64,000 nt of DNA from assembly GCA_964484675.1 (NCBI GenBank), contig CAZAFC010000001.1, forward strand, positions 62,001 through 126,000. Direction: 5' to 3'. This document shows, piece by piece, positions 16,838 to 25,936 of this stretch (the first letter of the stretch is position 1; every line of letters starts with the position of its first letter). This stretch comes from CAZAFC01 sp964484675 (GTDB lineage Bacteria; Patescibacteriota; Saccharimonadia; Saccharimonadales; UBA4665). Below the pieces are notes generated by a model, which was given only the letters and a program-made list of their open reading frames with translations, did no database searches and was not told the DNA's origin. The translations under genes and the position numbers were made by a program.

Positions 16838-17953
16838 CTACACCACGATACCGCCACCAACCACGCGGTCACCCTCGTACATAACCGCCGACTGACCAGG
16901 CGTAATCGCACGCACTTCTTCGTCGAGCGTGAGCGTAAGCGCATCGTCGCCGGCAAATTCCAGCCCCGCGATCGGCACCAGATCGGCCCGATAGCGCGTT
17001 CGCACGTGATATGTCCGGCCCGGTTCCGGCCGCTCGTTAATCCAATGCAAATTTGTCAGCTGCAAGCTGCTACGCCAGAGGCCAGGATCCTGCAAATCGG
17101 TCGTCACATACACTTCGTTTTTGGCCATGTCTTTGCCGACCACATAGAACGGCAAGCCGCCACCCACGTGCAGGCCGTGGCGCTGGCCGATGGTATAAAA
17201 CAGCGCGCCGTCGTGCTCACCGACCACCTCACCGTGCTGGTCGAGAATCGCGCCCGGCGCGGTTTCCACGAACTGCTCCAAAAATTCGCGAATCCCCACC
17301 TTGCCCACAAAACAAATCCCCTGGCTGTCTTTTTTCTCGGCCGTTGCCAGCCCCAGCTCAGCGGCCAGCGCCCGAATCTGCGGCTTTTCGTATGCGCCCA
17401 CCGGCATGAGTGAGTGCGCCAGCGCCTGCCCGGTAACGCGGTAGAGAAAGTAACTTTGATCCTTGTTCGCGTCCAGCCCGGCATATAGCGACGTGGTCGC
17501 CTCTGGTGCAATGCTGGCTGGCGAGGCTTGGCTATGCGGAACACCATCCGGCTCTGCCGGCGGCGGCGCAATCCGCGCATAATGCCCAGTCGCGATTATG
17601 TCGGCGCCGTCGGCCAGCGCCGTGTCCAGAAACAGTTTAAATTTAATCTCCTGGTTGCACATAATGTCCGGGTTCGGCGTGCGCCCAGCCTTGTATTCGT
17701 CGATCATATAGTCGACCACTTTTTGGCGATATTCCGTCTCAAAATCATACATTTTAAACGGAATCCCCAGCTGCACCGCCACGCGCTTGGCATCCTGATA
17801 GTCTTCCTTCCACGGGCACACAAAGCCAGGCAAATCCTGGCTCCAGTTTTTCATGTACACGCCAGTCACCTCGTAGCCCTGGTCTTTGAGAAGCGCCGCC
17901 GTCACCGACGAGTCCACACCGCCACTCATGCCCACATACACTTTCTTTGTCAT
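16838..17953 (-). CDS. mnmA: tRNA-uridine 2-sulfurtransferase MnmA
   Basis: Adds sulfur to U34 of tRNA-Glu, -Gln and -Lys. The 371 aa are of normal length. The ATP-binding PP-loop GMSGGVDSSV is at residues 8-17. The two catalytic cysteines are in DIMCNQEIKF and GICFVGKV. A C-terminal beta-barrel follows. Sulfur could come from the cysteine desulfurase at 30439. The start is preceded by AT-rich TAAAAT/TATACC boxes within ten bases, so the mRNA is probably leaderless. Confidence 0.96.
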   Translation of the reverse strand: MTKKVYVGMSGGVDSSVTAALLKDQGYEVTGVYMKNWSQDLPGFVCPWKEDYQDAKRVAVQLGIPFKMYDFETEYRQKVVDYMIDEYKAGRTPNPDIMCNQEIKFKLFLDTALADGADIIATGHYARIAPPPAEPDGVPHSQASPASIAPEATTSLYAGLDANKDQSYFLYRVTGQALAHSLMPVGAYEKPQIRALAAELGLATAEKKDSQGICFVGKVGIREFLEQFVETAPGAILDQHGEVVGEHDGALFYTIGQRHGLHVGGGLPFYVVGKDMAKNEVYVTTDLQDPGLWRSSLQLTNLHWINERPEPGRTYHVRTRYRADLVPIAGLEFAGDDALTLTLDEEVRAITPGQSAVMYEGDRVVGGGIVV

Positions 17954-18001
17954 ATATGGTATATTTTAGCAAAATTTGGCCGCGCGGGCCAGACAATTTT
18001 C

Positions 18002-18880
18002 TCAGTAATTCAGAGATTCAAGATGCTTGCGCAGACCGGCAAGTTTGTAGCGGCCGCCGAGCCAAAACGCAATCGCGATAAGCGGAATAAACAGAGCTGC
18101 CGGCAGCCACAGCACTTCCACGATGGTTTTGCTGCTACCGGTCGTTGCCGCCGTCGAGGAAGTGACGATAGCGCCATTCGCCACACCCACCAACTGCAAA
18201 AACGCGCTGATGCCTTTCGCATCGGTCGCCTTAATAAGAATGCTGTACACACCGGCCGTATCGTAAACGTGCGACAGATTAATAGCGCCTGGCGATCCCT
18301 CGCTCATAAGATCCGGCGCCTTGCCGTCACCCCAGTCAACACTCAGCGCGTACGGCCCTGTGCCGCCGCTCAAGATAATCGGCCAGGTGAGCGTTTGGCC
18401 GGGGTTTGCACCGCGGCGAGCGTAATCGCTTGTCAGACTCACCAGCTGCACGTCTGATGGATTGTATTGATTCGCCAGAAAAGTCACTGTCACGACGTTC
18501 GAATCCGGCCCCGGCTGATCGAGCGCGTCGTACACTCTGGCCACCAGATCATTCCGGCCGCTGAACAGATCGACTTGAAGTGAGTAGCTGCCATTTGCGC
18601 ACATTACCGAGCCGACAAACACATTGTTAGCAAACACCTTCACGAGCAAGCCGCTCGGGCACAAGCCGCTCACCGTCACCGGAATTGTCGTAAATGTCTG
18701 GCCTGTGACGGGCGTCGTAATTGTCGCGCCGCGAGTCGGCGGGTTGCTGGGAATCGTACCCTCAAGGCCTGTCGAGCCTGAAGTCGGATTAGTAACCGCC
18801 GCGGCCGATGGCGCGCCCAGCACGAGCGCACCAGCTACGGCGATCACAACTACCCGAGTGAGCTGCACCAATCGTTTCAT
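18002..18880 (-). CDS. Secreted PKD-domain surface protein (292 aa)
   Basis: A Sec signal peptide (basic start, hydrophobic core, cleavage near residue 28) is followed by a Thr-rich stretch, an Ig-like region with two cysteines, a PKD-type domain with VDWGDGKAPD and a C-terminal membrane helix near 255-275 with a basic tail. So it is anchored with its domains outside. The -10 box TACAGT ends seven bases before the ATG. It follows the DUF916-like gene on the same strand, and I infer a shared role in cell-surface assembly. Confidence 0.8.
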   Translation of the reverse strand: MKRLVQLTRVVVIAVAGALVLGAPSAAAVTNPTSGSTGLEGTIPSNPPTRGATITTPVTGQTFTTIPVTVSGLCPSGLLVKVFANNVFVGSVMCANGSYSLQVDLFSGRNDLVARVYDALDQPGPDSNVVTVTFLANQYNPSDVQLVSLTSDYARRGANPGQTLTWPIILSGGTGPYALSVDWGDGKAPDLMSEGSPGAINLSHVYDTAGVYSILIKATDAKGISAFLQLVGVANGAIVTSSTAATTGSSKTIVEVLWLPAALFIPLIAIAFWLGGRYKLAGLRKHLESLNY

Positions 18881-18948
18881 TCCCTATACTGTAGCTCGAA
18901 ATGGTAGCCATAAGCAAGAAGATCGGCGCACGCCTCAGGAAATGGGCG

Positions 18949-19983
18949 TTATTTTTTGCGCTTTTCGGCTTTGCGAACAATTGAGCGATTGTAGGCGCGG
19001 ATCAATCGCGGCAAACCAAAGATCAGGAAGAGCAGCGCCAAAATGATTACCACCACTGCCACGATCAGTCCCACGGGCACGACATAAAACGTGGATGTCG
19101 ATGTTAGCAACTGGCCCTTGGTGCCGTAGCCAAAATTGCCGACCAAGGTGTACTTGCCGAACGAACCGATGCCGGTCAATGGGGTCGTAAATCGCCGGAT
19201 GCTGTCTGGCAACACATTGCCGCGCGGCGTGTCATTGTTGATGTCGTACATGCCGACAATGCGGCCCGATTTCTTGAGTTCCACTTTGCCGAACGGCTGC
19301 ACCTGGACGTTCCCGGTATTGTGGAAGCGCACGACGCTCACGAGTGATTTGCTGCTGGTGAAAAACTTGCCCAAGACTGTGTCAGATTTTGCCTTCGCAA
19401 CACCAAAACCCGCAATGCTGAGCTGCTGCGTAATCGCGCCTGGCACAGTCACAAGCACGAGAGACCCGACACTCGCAGTCAGCGCCACATTCTTGCTATT
19501 ATCAGCCGCGGTCGGCGCGAATCGAACGGCGCCAAAGTAGCCGCCACCTGCCGTGCCTTTAGGTATGTTGATCGTCACACGCACGTTTTTTTGCTCGTTT
19601 GGCTGAAGCGTGATGTCGCTAACGGGCGCCACATACCGCTTAAGGCCGTGGCTCGGCGCGTACGAATTGGGATTAAGCAAGATGTCAGGCGTGCCACTCT
19701 CATCTGGATTGGCAGTAAAGTCGTTCACGATGCACTGCAATGTCACGGTCTGCGTGGTGAGATTCTGCACATACACGTCAATGGTCTGGCTGGCGCCTGG
19801 CGCAATGGTCAAATCCTGGCGCACCGGCGAAATGCGCAGCGCATTGCCCGCGGTGGGCGAACTCGTGCTTGCGCTTGCCACTGGAGTAGTGCTGGCCGAG
19901 ACTGCCGGCATCGCGCCCATACTTATAATCGTTACAGCGCTGGCAAGCAATCCAGCCCGACGAATGATCTGCTTATATTTCAT
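18949..19983 (-). CDS. DUF916-like surface protein with C-terminal anchor (344 aa)
   Basis: Signal peptide to about residue 30, then an Ig-like domain opening with LRISPVRQDLTIAPGASQTI, which resembles the DUF916 (WxL-interacting, peptidoglycan-binding) family. A second beta domain follows, then one membrane helix near 300-323 and a basic tail. In Firmicutes such proteins hold WxL-domain proteins on the wall. Here it follows two paralogous secreted proteins (20020, 21097), which fits the same arrangement. The homology call rests on pattern only. Confidence 0.75.
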   Translation of the reverse strand: MKYKQIIRRAGLLASAVTIISMGAMPAVSASTTPVASASTSSPTAGNALRISPVRQDLTIAPGASQTIDVYVQNLTTQTVTLQCIVNDFTANPDESGTPDILLNPNSYAPSHGLKRYVAPVSDITLQPNEQKNVRVTINIPKGTAGGGYFGAVRFAPTAADNSKNVALTASVGSLVLVTVPGAITQQLSIAGFGVAKAKSDTVLGKFFTSSKSLVSVVRFHNTGNVQVQPFGKVELKKSGRIVGMYDINNDTPRGNVLPDSIRRFTTPLTGIGSFGKYTLVGNFGYGTKGQLLTSTSTFYVVPVGLIVAVVVIILALLFLIFGLPRLIRAYNRSIVRKAEKRKK

Positions 19984-20019
19984 GCTGTTCCCTTACTTAG
20001 CTTTAATCGTACCAAAGCA

Positions 20020-21084
20020 TTAGAAGTTTGCCAAGCATACATATGTGATGGTTGTCGAATATACACCTGGCGGCTGCGACGCAGCGACATTCACAATGTA
20101 GCTGGCGGTGAATCGGCGATAGGCCTGTGCTGAGTTCGCCGTCGCGACCACATCGCCATCGTTGAAACGGTAATGATTGGGCAAATTGTAAGCGGCAGTA
20201 GGGGTCGCCGTGCCCGCGCCGGCTGGATTGGTGCCACCGGCGGGCACCGTGTTGGCGCGCAGATTCAGTCCAAATTGGCTCGTGCCAGTCGCCGAAACCT
20301 CGCCAGACATCGTATTGATGACATTGTTCCCAGAGGTGAGGCTTGTGCCAGTGACGCTCACCGAGTAGCCATTGCCGGCGTTGGTCGCTGCCATGAACTG
20401 GCTCTGAGCCCGGCGCGTGGCCGTGGGCGACAATGTGCCAAGGTCTGAAAAATCGCCACTCGCCGAGGCGCAGTCGAAGCTCGGGATGGTATTGCCGGTG
20501 CAAAATATCAGATACGGCGGAACTTCGCTACTCACCACGAGCGCCGGCATAATATTGAACGCCGCGCCGCCTGAGTCAACGGTTGTGCCGCTAGCGTCGT
20601 TGCTTTGGTGCGTGCTGATACGAGCAAAATAGGATCCATCACTACTTGGATTGACGAGGTTGCCGAACTCGACAGTGCCCGTTTGGCCGGCCGCCACAAC
20701 TGAAGGTGTGCGCGAAATGACAATGTCATTGGCAGTCGACATCGTCGAATTGAACGCAAAGCCAGTGATGCCAGACTGACTCAAAATTGCAGCATTTGTG
20801 GCATCGAAGCCTGGCGGTGCATCACATGCTTCCGCAAAAAGCGGACTGTTTGCGCAGAATTGAATCTCCACCGAGCCAACGGTATCCGTTGTGGCCGTGG
20901 TAAATTCAACTGAATAGGACACGCCTGCGGCGCCGCTTCGGTTGTCGCTGATTTCAACTCCGTGCATGCCAAGGTATGCACCATATACCGAACGGGCAAA
21001 CGGCCCGGCGCCAAGCAATAGCAAAACTGCAATGCCGAAGCAGATGGTCGTTCTAAAAGCGGTGGTGCCCCAGAAGCGACTCAT
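20020..21084 (-). CDS. Secreted surface protein, paralogue of 21097 (354 aa)
   Basis: Signal peptide (about residues 1-36), then a beta-rich protein with paired cysteines. Its N-terminal domain (GVEISDNRSGAAGVSYSV, then EFTTATTDTVGS) aligns with the neighbour at 21097, and TSQFGLNLR near the C-terminal third recurs there as TSQFGM. It ends with PPGVYSTTITYVCLANF, like the end of a WxL domain but without the Trp-x-Leu motif. It starts 12 bases after gene 21097, so they form an operon with the DUF916-like gene. Confidence 0.75.
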   Translation of the reverse strand: MSRFWGTTAFRTTICFGIAVLLLLGAGPFARSVYGAYLGMHGVEISDNRSGAAGVSYSVEFTTATTDTVGSVEIQFCANSPLFAEACDAPPGFDATNAAILSQSGITGFAFNSTMSTANDIVISRTPSVVAAGQTGTVEFGNLVNPSSDGSYFARISTHQSNDASGTTVDSGGAAFNIMPALVVSSEVPPYLIFCTGNTIPSFDCASASGDFSDLGTLSPTATRRAQSQFMAATNAGNGYSVSVTGTSLTSGNNVINTMSGEVSATGTSQFGLNLRANTVPAGGTNPAGAGTATPTAAYNLPNHYRFNDGDVVATANSAQAYRRFTASYIVNVAASQPPGVYSTTITYVCLANF

Positions 21085-21096
21085 TCATGTAGCGGC

Positions 21097-22254
21097 TTAG
21101 AATGTCCCTGTGGCGATGAATTTCAGCGCAGTCGTGTAGACACCGGCTTGCTGGGTCAGCGAAATGTTGCCCACAAAAGCGACTGTTGCCGTGGAGCTTG
21201 CGCCAGCCACTGCGTTGGCGATCGTGTCACCATAAGTAGTGTTGGCTGCTGCCGGAAAGTAGAAATTCGAGGTGCCGACGCCGCCGGTGCTACCGGTGCC
21301 AGCCGTTTGCGTGGTGGTACTACAGTTTGTGTTGTAGTTGCCCACTGGGGTAAGCGCCGTGCCCGAAGATTCGTAGTTACACATCCCGAACTGTGACGTG
21401 CCGGAAGCGCTCGTCGCAGCTGGCGTAATGCCCGGGATCGTAAAGCTGCCAGCCGTCAAAGTACTTCCCTGTACTCGAACTGCCGCGCCCGAGCTTGCGT
21501 TCGTCGCGATGTCGTACTTTGTTGACTTGTCAACATATGGCCCCGAACTGCTGAGCACGCCGTGCGAATCTCCAAGAGCTACGGCGGTACCGCCCGCGGC
21601 GCAGTTCGCTCCAGTGTACAGACAAAATGTCAGCTGCTCCTGCACCTTGGCCGTGACAGTCAAGGCGTTAGAGGTGCTCAGCGCGATACCGCCAGCGTCG
21701 ACAACGCCCGTGGTCGAACTACCGTTGGCGGTTCCAGCCCATGTGGTAACGGCACCAGTTGTGGCAAAGGTAAAGATACGCGCGTAGAATGTCGTATTTG
21801 CCGCCGAAGGGTTTGTGGCCGTGGTCAGGCTAAATCCCACGACTGATGAAGCCGGCACGCTGGCACCGGTTCCGGTTAGCTCAAGCGTCCGCCCGGTGTT
21901 GGCCGAGGCAGCCGTCGTCAGAGTGGAAATGTTCGAAGTCTGGCCGCTCACCGTCGGCGTACCTACCGTAAAACCAGTGGGCGCGGTGCAGGTGTCGCCG
22001 ATGATTGGGTCGTTACTACAAAAGTCAACGACAATGCCGGCAATCGTACCTGTCGTCGCTGTTGTGAAGCCGACTGTGTACGTCACGCCTGTGTCCGAAG
22101 GGTTGGCATCGCTCATTTCAATCGAGCGACTTGTTACCAATCCATATGCAAAGGCATTGCCTCGCAAAGCCGGCAAAAGGGCTACTGCTGACAGCGCAAT
22201 AGCGATCAATCCATATGCTGGGCGTCGCAAATGACGTACCACTGATTTCATCAC
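21097..22254 (-). CDS. Secreted surface protein, paralogue of 20020 (385 aa)
   Basis: Signal peptide ending near residue 36, then RSIEMSDANPSDTGVTYTV with FTTATTGTIAG, clearly related to the downstream gene. Thr/Ser/Ala-rich, four or more cysteines, C-terminal end QQAGVYTTALKFIATGTF. It has a good Shine-Dalgarno (AAGGAG) and is the first gene of the surface operon. Probably a wall-associated protein displayed by the DUF916-like partner. Confidence 0.78.
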   Translation of the reverse strand: MMKSVVRHLRRPAYGLIAIALSAVALLPALRGNAFAYGLVTSRSIEMSDANPSDTGVTYTVGFTTATTGTIAGIVVDFCSNDPIIGDTCTAPTGFTVGTPTVSGQTSNISTLTTAASANTGRTLELTGTGASVPASSVVGFSLTTATNPSAANTTFYARIFTFATTGAVTTWAGTANGSSTTGVVDAGGIALSTSNALTVTAKVQEQLTFCLYTGANCAAGGTAVALGDSHGVLSSSGPYVDKSTKYDIATNASSGAAVRVQGSTLTAGSFTIPGITPAATSASGTSQFGMCNYESSGTALTPVGNYNTNCSTTTQTAGTGSTGGVGTSNFYFPAAANTTYGDTIANAVAGASSTATVAFVGNISLTQQAGVYTTALKFIATGTF

Positions 22255-22373
22255 GTTCTCCTTAAAGTTGTTTAGTTCCGTACCCGTCTGGCACTTATCG
22301 TATCATGCTTATGTAAAAAAACAAAGCTTATTAGCGCATCAAAAACACAGTTGTCCACAGCTTTTTGCGTTTA

Positions 22374-23117
22374 TCAATATGTCGAGGTGGCAACCAGCAC
22401 TTGATTGAACGAATATAAGCCAGCGACGGTCGTGTTGCTGATATTAAAGAGGTATGAAATGGTATAGTCCGTCTCGCCGCTACTGCGTGTCGACTGTGCG
22501 ATCGTGTCGCCTTTGACGTATTTGAAAAGATTGGCCGTGTTGTAGCCACTGGTGGCCGCGCCAAAACTAAAGGTACTGTCCGGCACCTGCACGGGCGCCG
22601 CGCCAAAGGACGTCGGACTCGTGTTGGCTGCCAAATTTACCCCAAATTGCTCAGTGCCCACGCTCGAAGCCGTCGGCGTGCTCAGCGTGTGGAGTTGCGG
22701 GTGCGGCGCCACACTGCTCGTGGGCGCGTCGCCGTTCAGCTTAACGATGTAGCCGCCCGCGAGATATGTCTTAACCGAAAAGGTCGCCGTGGTCGTCTTG
22801 GCTGAGGTGGCCGATAAATAGCCAAGGTCCGACGTCCCGCCAGCCACGATAAGCTGCAAATACGGCTCGCGGTTGGTATTGAAGCCGGCCTGGGTCTGGT
22901 AATTTGTGCTCTTGGAATTGCCAACTGCCGTTTCACCGGTCGTCGTTTTGGCGCAATAATTCGTTGAGCAGTCCTGCAAATCGCCGCCATTGCCGAAGAA
23001 CACTTCATTCACCTGATAATGCGCAGACGACGATTGCTGCGCCCACGCCACCTGCGGCGCCAGCACGAGCACGCTCGCCACTATCGCCATACCCGCGCTG
23101 CGCAGTCGCCGTTTCAT
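22374..23117 (-). CDS. Secreted surface protein (247 aa)
   Basis: The start at 23117 (MKRRLRSAG) gives a proper signal peptide ending at AWAQ; an upstream start would add an implausible segment. The mature part begins with SAHYQVNEVFFGNGGDL and has a short Cys pair. The C-terminal half has EQFGVNLA and ends VAGLYSFNQVLVATSTY, echoing the two paralogues at 20020 and 21097, so it is a more distant member. Divergently transcribed from 23202 across an 84-base promoter region. Confidence 0.75.
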   Translation of the reverse strand: MKRRLRSAGMAIVASVLVLAPQVAWAQQSSSAHYQVNEVFFGNGGDLQDCSTNYCAKTTTGETAVGNSKSTNYQTQAGFNTNREPYLQLIVAGGTSDLGYLSATSAKTTTATFSVKTYLAGGYIVKLNGDAPTSSVAPHPQLHTLSTPTASSVGTEQFGVNLAANTSPTSFGAAPVQVPDSTFSFGAATSGYNTANLFKYVKGDTIAQSTRSSGETDYTISYLFNISNTTVAGLYSFNQVLVATSTY

Positions 23118-23201
23118 ACAGTACAGTCTGACGCATATTCGCTCAAAACACAATCCGTTTACGCTTTGCCCAACTTCCAGTATGATACGTTTGGAGCAAC
23201 T

Positions 23202-24293
23202 ATGGATCCAACGCAACTACAAACGGATGGCGAAAATGACAGCAACTCTCTTGAAGGAGCCGGCACACAGCCGGTGACTTCGGCTACGCCCGAAAGTTTT
23301 GCCAGTTCGCTTGAAACGAGCCAGGAGTCGATGACACCTCCGTCCAACGAGTCCAACGATCCGAGCGCGGCGCCCGCAGGGCCGGATTCGCCGAGCAATG
23401 CGCCGGCCGGTCAGCCAAGCGTTGGTCCGCCTGCGGCACCAAAAAAGTCATTTTTCAAACGCATGTGGGCGCATTTCAACATCTATCTCCTGTTGTTTAT
23501 TTTGGTGATTTTGGTGGCTGTTAGCGTGCTCATTATTCTGGCCGCCAAAAGCAAAAAAGTCGCCACCACCAATCAAAGCATGCTCAATTCGCAATCGCTT
23601 TCGCAAAGCACGCTCAGTCAGCTCGCAAACACCGATTCTACCGTCGGCAGCCCCAAGCAAACGTTGAGCATTCAGTCCAACGCCGTGTTTGCGGGCGGCG
23701 TGCTGGTGCGCAGCAATCTCGAAGTTGCCGGTACGCTCAAAGTAGGCGGCGATCTGGCGCTGCCGGGCATCACGGTGTCGGGCAACAGCCGGCTCGGCCA
23801 AGTGCAAGCGGACACGCTCACCTTGGCTGGCGTCGAAAATGTCCAGGGCGTCCTCACCGCACGGGCTGGATTAAGCGTCACGGGCGACAGCACATTCAGC
23901 GGCAACGTCTCCGCAACACAGCTCACCACGAGCACTTTTCAGTTGAACGGCAACCTTGTGCTCACGCATCACATCACCGCGGGCGGCGCCATCCCTGGAT
24001 TCGCCAAAGGCTCGGCACTCGGCGCCGGCGGCACCAGCTCAATCAGCGGCTCCGACACATCCGGCACGATCACCATCAACACCGGCAGCGGTGCGCCAGC
24101 TGGCTGCTTTGCCACCGTCACCTTCGCGACACCATTCACTGGCACGCCGCATGTGCTCGTAACACCCGTCGGCTCAAGCGGCGCCGGCCTGGCCTACTAC
24201 GTCAACCGCTCGTCGACCAGCTTCAGCCTGTGCTCGGCCACACCGCCACCGAGCGGCGCCAGCTTTGGCTTCGACTATTTAGTGCTTGATTAG
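23202..24293 (+). CDS. Membrane-anchored beta-helical surface protein (363 aa)
   Basis: Start supported by TTGGAGC six bases upstream. Residues 1-85 are disordered and Pro/Ser-rich. A membrane helix lies near 93-118. Then come repeated short hydrophobic strands of the form xLxVxGxLxVxGxL (about 160-265), as in beta-helix or bactofilin-like folds. The C-terminal domain with two cysteines (TVTFATPFTGTPHVLVTP) resembles tail-fibre-type caps. Possibly an adhesin-like appendage; this is inference. It is divergent from the surface operon. Confidence 0.75.
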   Translation: MDPTQLQTDGENDSNSLEGAGTQPVTSATPESFASSLETSQESMTPPSNESNDPSAAPAGPDSPSNAPAGQPSVGPPAAPKKSFFKRMWAHFNIYLLLFILVILVAVSVLIILAAKSKKVATTNQSMLNSQSLSQSTLSQLANTDSTVGSPKQTLSIQSNAVFAGGVLVRSNLEVAGTLKVGGDLALPGITVSGNSRLGQVQADTLTLAGVENVQGVLTARAGLSVTGDSTFSGNVSATQLTTSTFQLNGNLVLTHHITAGGAIPGFAKGSALGAGGTSSISGSDTSGTITINTGSGAPAGCFATVTFATPFTGTPHVLVTPVGSSGAGLAYYVNRSSTSFSLCSATPPPSGASFGFDYLVLD

Positions 24294-24302
24294 GGCTCGC
24301 GT

Positions 24303-24635
24303 CTAGATATCCAGAAAAACAATCACGCGGTCAGACTTCACATGCATCAGGCCGCCCGAAATCCGGAGGCGCTGCTCGCCGCCACGAATCGGCCGCACGG
24401 TGAGCTCGCCCGGGATAAGCAGCGACATGAAGTTGTGATGATGTGGCAAAATATCAAACGGGCCGGTGGCATTAACGCCGGACAAACTGTAGCCGTCTTC
24501 GTCAAAATAGGTCTTAAACGGCGAGTAAATCTTGATACGCATGGTCGGCTTTTCGGGAGCTGCCTTGCGGCCCCGGCCAGCGTCGGCTGCATGAGCAGAG
24601 GCTGGCGCCGCATCACGCACCGACGCATCGCTCAT
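24303..24635 (-). CDS. atpC: ATP synthase epsilon subunit, N-terminal domain only
   Basis: The 110-aa protein has a 30-residue Ala-rich extension, then the beta-sandwich domain of epsilon (IKIYSPFKTYFDEDG with FDILPHHHNFMS). The usual C-terminal helical hairpin, which inhibits ATP hydrolysis in other bacteria, is missing. The start overlaps the atpD stop (ATGA). Last gene of the operon. Confidence 0.85.
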   Translation of the reverse strand: MSDASVRDAAPASAHAADAGRGRKAAPEKPTMRIKIYSPFKTYFDEDGYSLSGVNATGPFDILPHHHNFMSLLIPGELTVRPIRGGEQRLRISGGLMHVKSDRVIVFLDI

Positions 24636-25936
24636 ACAATAATTTCCTCGATGCCTTTGAGCATTTGCTCGCGGCTGATCATTTCACCCTGGCGGCCATT
24701 GAGGTCTTCCATCACGAACATGTCCTGCGAGAAATATTCCACCAGTTTTTTGGCCTTGGCATAATCGGCACGATCGGCTGGCGACAGCTCAGCCTCGCCA
24801 ATAATGGCGATAATACTCTTGAGCGATTCATATTTTTGCAGCAGCGCCTGCACCTGCACGCTCAGCACATAGTGCCGGTCGCCGACAATTTCCGGCGTCA
24901 GCAGCGCCGAAGTCGTGTGAATGAGATCAACCGCCGGCCGTATGCCCTGCTCAGCGACACTTCGACTAAGCACGATCACCGAATCAAGCTCGTGCTGAAT
25001 CATCTGCACAGCCGGATCGCTGAGGTCGTCGGCGGGCACATAAATCGTCTGCACCGCTGTAATCGAGCCTTTCTCGGTCGAGCTCAGCCGGTCTTGTAGA
25101 ATCTTGACATCGGAGAAAATCGTCGGCTCGTATCCGCCCTCCGCCGGCACCTGGCCAAGCATCGTCGACACTTCGTTTTTGGCCTGCACGTAGCGATACA
25201 TGTTATCGGCAAAGAACAAAATATTCTTGCCCTGCTCATCGCGGAAATATTCCGCAAGCGTCACCGCGCTCAGGCCAATGAGCGACCGCCGCACCGGATT
25301 CTCATTCATCTGGCCGAACAGCATGCACGTATTTTTGAGCAGATCACGCTCTTTGAGCGTCTCGAACAGCTCGTGTCCTTCGCGAATCCGCTCCCCAATA
25401 CCCGTAAAGAAACTCAGGCCCGAACCACTCTGCGCAATGTTGTGAATCAACTCCATCGTGAGCACCGTTTTGCCCACGCCGGCGCCACCGATGATGCCGA
25501 TTTTGCGCCCCTTCACAAACGGCGTAAAGAAGTCGATCACTTTGATACCTGTTTCCAAAATCTCGGGCGCCACAGAGCCAAATCCCGCACCACGCTGCGG
25601 CGCACGAAAGATATTTCGCGAGCCAGCCTTGGTGGCGCCCACCGGCTGGCCGCCATCCAGCGGACCACCCAACACGTCAATCACGCGCCCAATCAGCTCA
25701 TCGCCCACCGGAATCTCGATGCTCTTGCCGGTCCGCGCCACCAACATGCCTTTTTGCAAGCCACGGCTCGACTGGATATTCAGGCAGATTGCCAGATTTC
25801 CCGCCTGCAAACTATCGACTAAAAGCGGCGCATCCAGCCCCTCGACGAGCAAAATCTCATTAATATCCGGCATTTCATCGTCGAACTCCACCGCGACAAT
25901 CAAATCGCGTACCGACCGAATCGTTCCCTGATTCAT
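24632..25936 (-). CDS. atpD: ATP synthase beta subunit
   Basis: Catalytic subunit of F1. 434 aa, slightly shorter than the common 460-480. Walker A GGAGVGKT near residue 149, GERIREGHE with the catalytic-type Glu, and a Walker B-like LFFADNMYRY where most bacteria have LLFIDNIFRF. The sequence diverges at several normally fixed positions but the catalytic residues seem kept. ATGA overlaps join it to atpG upstream and atpC downstream. Confidence 0.95.
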   Translation of the reverse strand: MNQGTIRSVRDLIVAVEFDDEMPDINEILLVEGLDAPLLVDSLQAGNLAICLNIQSSRGLQKGMLVARTGKSIEIPVGDELIGRVIDVLGGPLDGGQPVGATKAGSRNIFRAPQRGAGFGSVAPEILETGIKVIDFFTPFVKGRKIGIIGGAGVGKTVLTMELIHNIAQSGSGLSFFTGIGERIREGHELFETLKERDLLKNTCMLFGQMNENPVRRSLIGLSAVTLAEYFRDEQGKNILFFADNMYRYVQAKNEVSTMLGQVPAEGGYEPTIFSDVKILQDRLSSTEKGSITAVQTIYVPADDLSDPAVQMIQHELDSVIVLSRSVAEQGIRPAVDLIHTTSALLTPEIVGDRHYVLSVQVQALLQKYESLKSIIAIIGEAELSPADRADYAKAKKLVEYFSQDMFVMEDLNGRQGEMISREQMLKGIEEIIV

